Below are positions 48,471-59,494 of a DNA stretch of 64,000 nucleotides, piece after piece; position 1 is the first letter of the stretch, and every line of letters begins with the position of its first letter. Origin of the DNA: Carnegiea gigantea (Eukaryota; Streptophyta; Magnoliopsida; Caryophyllales; Cactaceae); assembly GCA_029747015.1 (NCBI GenBank), contig JAKOGI010000007.1, positions 1,694,001 through 1,758,000 of the forward strand. Reading direction: 5' to 3'. The notes beneath the pieces were generated by a model. The model was not told the DNA's origin. It saw nothing but the letters and a program-made list of their open reading frames with translations, and ran no database searches. A program made the position numbers and the translations under genes.

Positions 48471-48903
48471 GGTCGTGTTCGGCAATAGCATTTTGGGTAG
48501 TGTTTAGTGTTTTGACTAAGTCAATACACTAATTAGTTAATTTTTTGTGTTCAGTAAACTAGTATTTTGACTAGCATTTCAAGTTGCATTTAGCGTTTTA
48601 AGTAGCGTTTTTGAAAACCTAATAGTATTAACGTTTGACATTTAAAAGTAGCGTTTCATATTTTTTAGCCAGAAAATACCCTTTAAAAATTTTATCTTTG
48701 TAAATTATCTATATCCTTTTATATGAATTTACATTAATAAACTAGCATAACAACTAAATTTACTGAACACATTAGTTTCAACCGCTAATCTAAACAGTTA
48801 TCCTCTAACACCTAAATTAGAGACGCTATCCGCTATCTAAACAGTTGTCCGCTACTTGAATCGCTATCCGCTACTTAAACAGCTAATTTTGCCGAACATG
48901 GCC
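48471..48903 (-). mobile_element. MITE, GGYCRTG family, copy 4 (inverted)
   Basis: 433 bp with ends ggtcgtgttcggcaa and ttgccgaacatggcc, the best terminal inverted repeats of the family, in reverse orientation to the 19742 copy. The paralogous unit 2 lacks the element (agttctgacaaactcac near 62726), giving an empty site. Confidence 0.85.
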
Positions 48904-48904
48904 A

Positions 48905-49170
48905 AACTAACTACCTAATATACACGAGGCACATATTTACATGTTTCAGACTTAGACTGAGTAGCCGAATGTTCCTTACAAATAGAACGTGCATTCCACA
49001 GGGTGTATAATGTTGATGTTCCTTAGAATATCATCTGCCAATGAGCTATTGAGGTCCTTACAATACGTCCATTAAGAATACATGATTCACCAGCTGGTTA
49101 CCTTTCTTTTCTTTTGGTAGATAACGTACATCTTTTGACTATAGGGACATCACATACAGATTCGTCATGC
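48905..49170 (-). pseudogene. F-box gene 5' fragment, copy D
   Basis: Minus strand: a first-exon remnant (about 49170-49110), part of the F-box (49080-49030) and the start of the LRR region (TLYTLWNARSICKEHSATQS, 49015-48920) with in-frame stops. Only about 270 bp survive. It is the paralogue of copy F. Confidence 0.7.
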
Positions 49171-49592
49171 TTTGATGTCAACAAATACAATACGCGATCA
49201 TCATGGTTGTATGCAACACACATCTTTTAAAAGCTTTAAAATTCTTCATGAATTTTCATGCTTTGAAACATAACTTAGCTTTTTCTATGCAACAATTGAA
49301 AGGTTTAAAATTGAAAGTTTGAAAATTGAATTACCTTACAATTCATACATCTAGCGTAGCATCTAAGGATCGATTTATGTATGAAGGGCTGCCTTGAACG
49401 ATTCTTTAGGGGTGAGGGCGAGAATTTATTTTTTGCCCAACACTCACAAGCACATGGGGGCTAATGTCTACATCCTGGGCACGTCCAGCATGGAGTATTT
49501 AGGCGCTACTTGAGTCTCCCCACCTTCAACGGGCCATAATCCGAGTCACGTATCAACTGGCGGTAGATAGAGTAAAAAAAGAGGCTGATTAG

Positions 49593-50659
49593 CAGTGACG
49601 GATCTAGAGTTTCGAACTAAGGGTATCCACCTACGAACATTCATCACCATATGTACCATAAAATAAAGTTTAAACAATACACGAAATACTACAATAATAT
49701 ACTATTACAATTGTCCTTTACGTTTTTTCACTTTTTGGAAGCGATACATGATAGAATATTAGACATTGAGTCAAATATCTTAAAATGAAATTGGATCGAT
49801 CCATATAACACTGAAAAAAAAAAAGAATATGAAAATTAGAAATTAAGCTCACTTAGTTAAAACAAGCAACACATTAGTTCAAATGAAGCGCTGAGACAAT
49901 GACATAACAAGCAATGTAGCTACCAAGCAATTGATTAATTGATTGAAAATCAAGCAAGAAGCAACACATTAGTTCACTTTAGAGCTAATATTACATGAAA
50001 TCATCCATATTATCATGCTTCACTTTGCATTTGAATTATGTACATGAATTAATCAATGGAAAATAATAACCACGCAATTTCCAGTTACCTCAAAACAACT
50101 TTCACTAATTGATTAACAGTTAACAATTGACAAGTGCGCATGAATTCTAGGGATGTCTATCAAACAATTAACGATTACAAATCCGCACAAATTGATATTT
50201 AAACTTAATTGCACAATCTACTTTGTCCACCAACACCAAAACCAAACATTCAAATTGAACTTGGGCATGAAAAATTAAACAAAAACCAGAAAATTTCGGA
50301 AAAAACAAATGAAACAAACCTATTGATTGATGAGTCGAAGCCTCGAAGGAGATGCTTGAGCGTTGAACAACTCACTAATCACTTGCTATCTACAAAATAT
50401 AATTTGAGAACAAGCTATTAGAAGTAATTAAAATTGTCAAATGATGAAAATCGAAGCCCTAACTAACTAATCGACCTCAATCTAACCGAACTAACCTCCT
50501 GGCTGCTGCTCGCAGCCTCGCTTGGTGGTGGACTGCCGACTGGTCGCCGGTGGGCTCGGCGGGAGGCGGCGTCTCGTCCGGCAACGTCGACGGCGGGAGG
50601 CGGCGTGGAGCGACTGTCGAGAAGGGCGGGAAGCACGCGACAGGGGTTGGGCAGTCGGG

Positions 50660-50697
<38 letters not shown>

Positions 50698-50992
50698 TCG
50701 GGCACTGAGAGTTTGAGAGTTAAGGGTCTCTCTGGTGTTGCGTTTCACCGAGAGCCACGTAAATTTTTTTTCCTTAAATCAAGCCTGGGTAATGGGTCAT
50801 TGGGCCGCGCCTCACTGTCAGGCACATGCATCCAAGGCTCCAAGCGGTCCATTAAGCCAGAGCCAGCCGAAGTTAGCAACTAAAATTTTTTAAGGTCTTT
50901 TTCAAGAGTGTTCACTTATAATATTTTTACAGGATTCAAATCAGGTTATTAGAGGTTTTTTTGGATTAGAAGCGTCCATAAATCCGCCCCTG
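49593..50992 (+). mobile_element. Non-autonomous hAT element, 1.4 kb, perfect 8-bp target duplication
   Basis: Left end CAGTGACGGATCTA and right end TAAATCCGCCCCTG (complement CAGGGGCGGATTTA) form a hAT-type terminal inverted repeat. ctgattag flanks both sides (49585-49592 and 50993-51000). No transposase was found. The interior is AT-rich to about 50480, then a GC-rich island (50490-50720) with a 35-G run. The Pro- and Arg-rich ORFs across the island follow from the G-run and are not called as genes. Confidence 0.9.
50661..50695 (+). repeat. 35-G homopolymer
   Basis: An uninterrupted G run inside the GC-rich island of the hAT element. Its exact length may be unreliable. Confidence 0.85.
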
Positions 50993-51640
50993 CTGATTAG
51001 GCTGATTGAGTTAAAGACTTCAGAATATGGTCAGCCAACATATTAACTAATTGATTACGATAAATTGGAATGGATTTTACAGTCCAATGAGGATACTACA
51101 AAATATTTACCTATGGATGGTTCAAGCACTTTTATTCTGGTTTATGGTTTCTATCATGGGGAGGATCACTCTCATTCAATCCACAAGTTTAAGTATACTA
51201 TTAGCTCATAATGGGTTAAGACACTCCCATCACGAATTTTTTCCATTCACAAAACTCGACCTCGACTCCTGATTGAAAGAGAATTAGTGTCAAATCACTA
51301 AAACTTACCTATACTGGTAACGGTATTTTCAATTTAAAAGTTTGTTTTCAATTTTCAAATATTATTAAAGATAGTGACGTTGTTTCTCAACCTAATACTC
51401 CCTTGCTTCCTTCTCATACCATTTCCATTCTCCCCTTGCCAAATGAGCACATAAACTAAATGATAACTTGGCAGAACCATGTGACAATGGTGAGAATACG
51501 TAGTAGTTGAGGGTGTGTACTGCATCAACAATTTTGTGAATGAAATTTTGTAACCTTTTATGAATAGAATTTGCATGATAAGCTGTCCCATTACTTTGGA
51601 AAGATAGGAATGAACCGTCATTGCTAGTCTTTCCTTACTA

Positions 51641-51649
51641 TAAAAACAC
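51641..51649 (+). promoter_or_regulatory. TATA box of the lamin-like phytocyanin gene
   Basis: actataaaaac lies about 65 bp upstream of the ATG at 51710. It is conserved in the duplicated fragment at 47102. Confidence 0.6.
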
Positions 51650-51709
51650 TAGTATTCAGGCAAATGAAGATTGGTATTGTAATGGTTGTATGCTAAAGAG
51701 TTGTCGGAT

Positions 51710-52357
51710 ATGGAGTTGCCGGTTGTGCTGCTGGTTGCGATATTGGCCATGCTCGTTGTTGTGGGAGAGGGGAGGGCCCCGGTGTTGCATAGAGTTGGAG
51801 GCGACAAAGATGGTTGGAAGCCTAATGTTAACTTTTTGGATTGGGCCTCTCATGAACGTTTCTATGTTGGTGACTGGCTTTGTACGTCTTGTTTTTCTTA
51901 ATTTTTAACTTTTTCTTATTTCAATTTATTTTATGTCATATTCTTGATTTTGAATTTATGCTGTCGAGGTAAAACTATTATATTAGACCGTATTTAGATA
52001 TCGATATTTGATTTATCAGATTTCGGATTTGACAAGAGGAGATTGAGCGTGCTAGAGGTAAACAAGACAGGGTACGAAAACTGCATAGAGAGCAACTTCA
52101 TCACCAACATCACACGAGGAGGGAGGGACGTGTTCAATCTGACGGTTGCCAGGGCTTACTACTTCATCAGCGGTCGAGGTTACTGCTTCCAGGGGGTCAA
52201 GCTCGCGATCACCGTGTACGATGCTCCACCAGATCAGTCCAACATTCCAAGTCCAAGTCCAATAAATTCCCTTGCTGCCAGCACGACCCTTCACTGCCTT
52301 TGCCTGCCCCTTCTAATCCCGATTATCCTGATCATCACTCTTGATTGGACCTTTTAA
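51710..52357 (+). CDS. Lamin-like protein (phytocyanin/early nodulin-like)
   Basis: Two exons, 51710-51881 and 52020-52357, joined by a GTACGT..TATCAG intron in phase 1, giving 169 aa. A signal peptide (MELPVVLLVAILAMLVVVGE) targets secretion. The plastocyanin-like domain follows: VGGDKDGWKPNVNF, FLDWASHERFYVGDWL, FGFDKRRLSVLEVNKTGYEN, ITRGGRDVFNLTVARAYYFI and GRGYCFQGVKLAITV. The C-terminus is a Pro/Ser stretch and a hydrophobic tail (CLPLLIPIILIITLDWTF), consistent with GPI anchoring, so the product should sit on the outer plasma membrane. The usual copper-binding His near the C-terminal Cys is not present, as in early nodulin-like proteins, so it probably does not bind type-1 copper. An upstream in-frame ATG at 51686 is possible but gives a worse signal peptide. 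Intact frame. Confidence 0.9.
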
Positions 52358-53342
52358 TATGTTTTCTTTGGATGGTTTAGCTACTAGTGCCTTTTTTTTA
52401 GTTGAATTAAGACTTTTTTTTAACAGTAGTAAAGGAGAAATACAACAATGTTAAGCTCCTCTTTTTTGGCAAGAGTGTGCACAGCTGTATCTTCAATTAA
52501 AATTGTCCTAAGAGTTGGTGAAAATATTGATCAGATGAAAATAAACCAACAATGAAATGTCCAGATTCAGATGATCGATCTTCTGCCATATTTGCCTCCA
52601 TGGACAAATGATTAGCAATAATTGAAATGCCTTCATCTTTCCACGTACAAATGTCCTTGATAATGTAATGAATTTGCTAATGAATGCGGATCTTCTATTC
52701 TAAGGCATGAATGACTATCTTATTATCGCCTTTTACTATTAATTGATTGAAACCCTCAGCTATACAATTATACTTTGGTGGAATAAGAATCGGTTCAGTG
52801 CGTTTGCTACTATGTTTGTAATGTTGTACTGACTTTGACGCATTAAATATGAATTTACATCATGACTGGCTTTGTATATTATCTATGTCATTGTTAGAAC
52901 AAAATCATTTGAAGATGTGAAAATTAAATATCGGTAGTGCAAAAGCAAGTTTTCTTTTTTAGGGATCGATTTTAGTATGATTAAAGGGAGATTAAGAAAA
53001 TTTTTACCATACTCCCACAAAAAGGAAAAGAAAACTCCTAGAAGTTCGAATCTAAATATTTTGCCTAAAAAGGGGTGGGGGTGGGGGAAAGAAAAGAAAA
53101 GAAAACTCTTAAGCGTGGAGAATCTAAATATTTTGCTAACAGTATTTTCATCAAATGTTAATAATAACACATGATAAATGCTTAAAAGCTAAAACCAGAA
53201 AAAACAATAATGGATTAAAAATATTAACTATCTTTCACAATAAGCAATAATAATAAGTGATATTTATAATTATGAGCAACAAGAAGCAGGAAGGGATTGA
53301 TGATCATCTATAATTATGAACAACTAGGGACTGATGACCGTA
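52358..53342. other. AT-rich intergenic region
   Basis: No supported gene. A partial tandem repeat around gaatctaaatattttgc (53050 and 53130, about 75 bp apart) explains the pair of opposed short ORFs at 52883-53174. Confidence 0.55.
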
Positions 53343-54515
53343 TCATAGAACCTCCACTTTAACTCTTGCTGGCAACGGAATCTGAAGTAGCTTGGCTTGT
53401 CTCCTAATTGCTTCTATCTGCTCAAGAGTGTTGTGTTCTGATGGCTTCCCCTCATCCCAGGGTAAGCGAGGATCAAGGACAACCTTCTCAAACACGAGAG
53501 CAAACCGTGCCAGAGACATAACCAGCTCACTATCAGCTGGTGCTTCACGAAATCCATCTCTCTCAAATATCCTAAGACAATGGTGATGCTTTTCTGCAAC
53601 TTTGATTACATTTCCTCTCAAGGCTTCCTCATCATCAAACCAATAGGACTTCCGAAAGAGGCGCTGCCAAAAATGAGGCCATAATTATCACTTCATACAA
53701 AAACAACAATGACAACACTTTGTGGGCCTCACCGCCCTCATCTTAACGAGCTCTAAAGAGATATAAGTAAACTTAACCTCCCGCAAATAAAGAAAAATTC
53801 CAAATGACCCACAAATTTTTTTGTAGAAATTTTTTTTGGACAACATAATCATCATTTTGTGTAATGTTACACCCCTGTCCAAATGTCTCGCCTAAGAAAG
53901 AAGGCTTTCCACCTCATAAACATTTTCATTTCAGAAGAACTACAAACAGGATTCATTTATAATTGAGATAGAATCACTGGTTTATATAGTTGAAATTTCC
54001 CATAAACACATAATAACAGCGAAACATCATCAGAGTTGTGCAGTAAAGACAGAAGAAAGACGGAAAATATTAACCAATAAACAGCTATATATAAAACAAC
54101 CATGGTTTTTGAAGTGACTGAAAAAGAAACACATGAAGGAGCAGAGCTGACACCCACAGAGCCTACAATCCCCATGAAGGTGAAAAACAAACATTTGAAG
54201 GTGCAGAACTGAGGATCCTTTTTTTGTTTTTTTGAGTATATGATGCACAAATGTCATCGTCAGCGGATTCAAACCAAGGATTTTGTAACTCTCAAAGCTT
54301 TACTAACCAGCATAGCTAGCAGTCATAGAGCCTATGATTTATGGACAGAGAACAAACGTGTATGGCAAAAGAGTTTATCATATGGATTCATAAATGCATG
54401 TTTCATATTTGAGAAGGGAATTTCAGAAGCCACAAGCACCGAGGCACCTTGCTTCCTAATGGATGGAAGGATGAGTTCTAAGTGCGGTACACTTGGTTGG
54501 AAAATAAAGAACTAA

Positions 54516-54855
54516 GAGCATATGCAATGGTAATCCATAATTTTGGATCACAAGTAGGCGCCCACACCTTCCATATTATCCCATAAGCCAACTTTTTCTG
54601 TCTTCTCTACATTCTATGGATCATCAACTTGGATCATCAAATAAAATAATATTTTATAGACCTCACCACCAACATATTATTGGGTTTTGGACTTTAATTT
54701 AAGGTCTTAGTTGGAAAAAAAAAAGAGAAAATATGTAGGGGGCGGATCAGGGATGTGAGTTGAACCGCAAGGCGAACGAAGCGGATTAATGATGCATAGT
54801 ATTTTTGAACTGTGAGCCAAAATTTTGACTCACGAGCCTTGCATTGCAGGTGCTC
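54516..54855. mobile_element. Tourist-like MITE with TAA target duplication
   Basis: 340 bp with ends gagcatatgcaatgg and ccttgcattgcaggtgctc (imperfect inverted repeat), flanked by taa at 54513-54515 and 54856-54858. The interior is non-coding. Termini and 3-bp TAA duplication fit PIF/Harbinger-type MITEs. It lies in the last intron of F-box copy E. Confidence 0.8.
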
Positions 54856-55312
54856 TAATATAGAGTTCCACTCCAACTCCCAGAGTAAGGTCTTGACAAA
54901 GACATTGGACAAAGTTGAAACGAACTCTAGGCCTCAGTATTGGAAATGCCGAAAAACTATGGCATATGCTTTTTACAACACATATGATGACCAACCTAGA
55001 ACTGTTAACATTGGATATTGGGAAGAGTTCTCAGTTAGCAATGTCAATGTACTCTAAAATTCTATTCGTTTTCCACTGTTCTATAGTTTTCCAAACCTGC
55101 ATGGCCCTGATTTTTGGATGTGTATCGTATCACAAGGCAACCGATTTACACCTATCATGCCAGGTAACCGCTGCCCCCCCCCCCCAAAAAAAAAAGTTTT
55201 ACTATACTAAGGGCATATTCTTTCAAGTGGGAACTCTTTCCTTCTAATTTTTTTCAGTTTTCTAACTATCTTTATAACTGCATCCAGCTCCTTCTAGTTC
55301 CTTCTTCCAACT

Positions 55313-55340
55313 CGGATTGTTAGTGTACACTAACAATCCG
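55313..55340. repeat. Perfect 28-bp palindrome
   Basis: cggattgttagtgt followed immediately by its exact reverse complement acactaacaatccg, with no spacer. It is surrounded by pyrimidine-rich and C/A-run sequence (C12-A11 at about 55174). Confidence 0.9.
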
Positions 55341-55529
55341 CAACTAATTGCCCCCAACTGCCCCCCGAAGTCACACTAAAAAAAAAGCCCTCAAAAAAAA
55401 AAAAAAACTCTCTCAACCCCTTTGCCAGTCATTGCATGCCACCAATCCCAATCAAATTTCCCTGATAGAAAATACAGTGCCTTTAAAATAGAAAAGAGCA
55501 ATACCTATATTATGAGAAAACCATCTCAG

Positions 55530-55900
55530 TTTTGTTTGGCAAGACTAAAATTTTTGGTGGAGCTGTGGTGAACTTGGGTTGAGTGAGCTTGAAGAAGATG
55601 GTGATGAGAGGAGACTAATTCTCCACCAAAATCAATTTTTTGACCAATATTCTTATAAGAGAACCGCTTTAATTTTGTTCAGTAAGTTGACTTTTGGTAG
55701 GGTTGCATGAGATTTGAGTTGAATGAGCTTGAAGAAGAAGAATACGATGATCAAAGCAGAGAAAATTCTCCCACCAAAATCCATATTCTAAGCAATGCCG
55801 ATATGAAAGACCACCGCACTTTTGTTCGTTGCCTGAGTGAGCTGCTAAAGGAAGAAGCATATGACAGAAAAGGATTAAAATCTTGTTGGGAGGATGAGTT
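55530..55900 (+). repeat. Diverged ~135-bp tandem repeat
   Basis: The order gttgagtgagcttgaagaag, a gatgatcaaagc-like run, then ctcc(c)accaaaatc occurs at 55577-55635 and again at 55712-55780. The 67-codon ORF at 55707-55910 comes from this repeat and is not supported as a gene. Confidence 0.5.
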
Positions 55901-58900
55901 GAAGCCTTGAGCTTCGATATTGGCCCGTGGCAAGCTATCCGACTACTGGAAGAATCTTAACTCGGCCTTGCTAATGGCCAGCAACACTTAACGTAGCAAC
56001 AATTCAAATGGCCGACAATAATGGAGGATGGGTCGTGTGAAACGGGCTTAGAGGGGTGAGAGAATATTACATTCGCAAACAGTACTTGAATTTCAGCACA
56101 AAACAAGCATCACTACCAGAATATTACATTCACACAATATAAACCTTGAAGACAATCTGGAAAATCATCTCTGTAGAGCATAAAAAGTATGAAGTGCATC
56201 TGTGTCGTCATTTCAAATAATGCAATCACACATGCAATAGCAGTATGGCAGGTGATGAACATAAAAGACAATCAATCAGTCACCTGCAGCTTGAATTTAT
56301 GCAACACCGGGCAAGCATCAATCAAGTTGGTAAAGATGAGAAGGGTATGATCAGCAGCATCAGAAAATGAGAAGTCGAGTTGCTTCAGGTTTACAAACTG
56401 TGGACATCCAATCGGGTCCCAGATGAAATCTTGAATCTATGAAAACAGAAAACACACACTTCTGAGAAGTAAAGGTTGCCTAACTTCATCAATAGATTAT
56501 TCACTGAATCACCCATATGAAGGGAGAGACAAACTAACCGGTACCAGGGCCGTGAGCTTTGCTAGCTGATGTAGAGAACCAGAATGGTGAAGCTTATGGA
56601 TGAAGCCAACTGCATTGGGTCCGCTAACTGAAGCCTCATTAAGCAGTGGGGCATAGCCAAATTTGACGTCCTCCTCATGTCCATAGTATACAATAGAATT
56701 GAGGTTCCTAGCAGCAATCTCACGTTTTCTGCAATCACAGCAACATGATATCTCCATAGTATACAATAGAATTGAGGTTCCTAGCAGAAACAGATTCAAG
56801 AAAATAACCACTAATCTTGACGGCTACCAAACTTAGAGAGACTAATGAACGCACAGATGGATACCCAGCATAGCACCTAAACGAATCTAAGTAGAAAGGA
56901 TATTTAGGACATCCACCAGCATAGCTTGACAAATTCAATTCCAATTCTTTGACATTCTTTCCCATTGTGAAGTTCACCCATGTATGAATATCATACTCAT
57001 AGCTTGCACCCAGCAGAAAACAAACTCGGAATCTATCAATGCTAGGAGCAAGGTTCGAACTCACTACCCGGTTTACTTGACGAGCACATTTACATGCCTC
57101 AAATTCGTACTGAGTAGCATAAAGTTCCCAAGAAATAGAAAGTGCATGCGACAGTGTGTACAGTGTTGGTGAAGCATCAAAATCCAGATTGGATATACTA
57201 GCCCACACTTATCTCCATCTCTTTGAGAGAGCACTGGTTCTGGCTTAGGTCCAATAAAGAGAGGATTTGGACGAGAATGTCATCCGTCAATAAGCTAATG
57301 ATGTCCTTGCAGTTATTGCGTTCCTGTTAACCAAGAATAAGCCGAAGGGTCATAAATAATATACAATTCAGTAGCTAAGACATATACTTAAGCATCAACT
57401 CAAGTTTATCGGATATACATACGAATTGCATTGATTAGGAAGAAGTTTGTTCCAGAAAGCGGTGATATGTATTACCTTTCTCTTCCTTTCATACATAATC
57501 GTCGTAATGTACATCTTTTGATTAGGGACATCACGTACAGAGCTTGCCATCTGAAGGCAAAACTAGAATAAAATGATTCAGGAAACAATAACGAGATAAC
57601 GAGGCAAGAAAACAAGCATGATAGCCCAAAACGATTAAGTGTTTGCTTGAACCATGATAAATCTAAAATTTTCAAAATGATTGTCCCTCTGCTGGTGCCA
57701 CCACCATATTTGCACGGTAAAAGAAAACTCAGAGAACACATTAAATACCACGATATTTCACCATTGCATTTGCACTCTATCTTTTTTCATGCTTTGAAAT
57801 TGACACAGAATGGTCATTATGGTTAGCGTCAGACACCTATTTCTCTATGTAAATTAAACAATGCATTAAGAGCTGGATACACATTCAACCAGAAAAAATA
57901 ATATTTGATTCGTTTAGGTCGCACAAACTAATATGATTCGGGAGCAAGATTTTTTGCATGAGATGTGAGCTGTCCGGTTAAATATGATAGTTTAGCAGGC
58001 AATTCAAAGCCCAAATCCTATAGAAAGACCATCAACAATTCCATCAACAACAAGTAATTAAGTTAGACAAGAGGGGAAAAACCCACTGTTTAGACTATCA
58101 TCTAAAATTTAAAGCTTGAAAATTGAAACCCTAACCTCAACTATAAATAAAATTGACTCAATTGAAAGAACCGGGGGATTTGCAGCTAGGGTATTGTAAA
58201 TCATATAAAGTTTCTGGTCTGTATTCGTGCACAAAGTTTGTTAGTTATGTAACAATGGCAGCTTGGATTAGCTAATTAGTTGGCATCCAACTTCCAAATA
58301 CCATAGGAAGATCATCACCAACAAATTAAGTTCAAAAATAAAAGTACGCTAATTAGAACATAATGTAGAATTTTAAGAAGTTTGAAACTTGAAACCCTAA
58401 CGTTAATTATAAGTAAAATTGGCTCAATTGAGAGAACGGGGGGAACTTGGCACTTAGCATAGGGGAGCACGAGTAGATCCGAGGTTAAGGAAGACGAGAC
58501 AGCGCCAATTTGTGAACACCGATTGCCGGAAAACGTAGTCTGGGGGGGAGGGGATAGAGTGGGAGAGAGATTTTGCGGGAGAGGGCATCAGAGAAACGAA
58601 GCCCTTGTGCCAATTGTCACGGGTTGATAATTCACTCGAACTTAGACCCGTACAGCCTAGCAAACTTTGCTTGGGAACTCTTGTTGTGTTTGCTAGTAAG
58701 CCTTTAAAGATGCTTAACTTAGACATGAGAAGCTAAGTAAGCTCACACACACTCTAAGGAAACTTATAGAGAGAAAGTAGAGAGAGAGTTTGGAAGAATG
58801 CTCTTGTATTGCACTTGAATGTTTTCAATGGCTTGGATACAAATGAGGCCCCCTTGGGGGTTTATATACAAATCCACATCTTCAATGGACGGTGGAGATC

Positions 58901-59494
58901 TACTTTATCCCACGGCTAGTATTACACCTCTAGAATATTCCAGACAAATATCAAAGACTCTACACATATGTAGAATAGTATGGAACATTCTATGGTAGTC
59001 TAGAATGTTCTAGTATACCCTAGAAGGTTCTTCTAGAATAGTCTAGAAGTATCTAGAGTTCTCCAGAAGATTCTAGAAGAGTCTAGAAGACTTTAGAGCG
59101 TCTAGAAGGTTCAACACTCCTGAACATTCTAGTGTATTCCAAAAGGCTCTAGACCATTCTGGAAGACTCCGAAACGTTGTAGAACTCTTCGAAAATGCGG
59201 CCCGTGACATTCTCCCCCACTCAATCAGGCAACGTCCTCGTTGCCTTTAGGTCTTCGTATGCTTGGCCCTTGAGTTGCCTCGTCTCCATGAGGTGTCCAT
59301 TCCACTCGGTTGGGTGGATGTGTCGTGACTGTATGCTCAGCACAGCGATCCCTTGCTCACTTGCGTCCCATCCTCGTTCTGGCACGTCTCCTCCTTGGTG
59401 CCAGCTTCCTAGACGATGTTCGAGATGTGTCACCCGTAGGTCCCTCATCCCTCATGAGGGTGGCTAAGTAACCTATCTCCCTCTTCTCCGTGAA

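Larger units (their letters stand above)
47335..49170 (+). repeat. Segmental duplication unit 1
   Basis: Shares order and sequence with unit 2 (57998-63030): aaagcccaaatcctata, the two attggctcaattga blocks, gacagcgccaatttg, the gatgctctgacctttttggt block, aaattcatcaacaaggtgat, and the F-box remnant with its first-exon remnant. It carries the MITE at 48471-48903, absent from unit 2, and lacks the retrotransposon at 58615-61743. Confidence 0.8.
53343..57550 (-). pseudogene. F-box/LRR/FBD protein pseudogene, copy E (full length)
   Basis: Minus strand; the most complete family copy. Exon 1 is 57550-57476 (MASSVRDVPNQKMYITTIMY, 25 aa). The F-box/LRR exon starts at 57323 (DIISLLTDDILVQILSLLD) and runs to about 56540. 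A second LRR exon is at about 56440-56285 (IQDFIWDPIGCPQFVNLKQL). The FBD exon, about 53663-53343 (RLFRKSYWFDDEEALRGNVI, KVAEKHHHCLRIFERDGFRE), ends in TGA. Defects: an 8-bp deletion in the F-box (GACCTAAGCCAGAACC against GACCCACGAGAAGCAGC.. in copy A); a nonsense change (AGATGGAGATAAGTG, relatives AGATAT) at about 57213; and loss of central LRR codons with a ~67-bp duplicated patch near 56690-56780. The intron before the FBD exon is enlarged by a Tourist-type MITE and other repeats. Not functional as an SCF receptor. Confidence 0.8.

Noticed and set aside
50463..50883. Proline-, arginine- and glycine-rich ORFs
   Set aside because: They read through the 35-G run and GC island of the hAT element in several frames at once; no domain or start context.
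54240..54515. 91-codon plus-strand ORF in F-box copy E intron
   Set aside because: Composition is unremarkable and it runs into the Tourist-like MITE boundary; no homology recognised.
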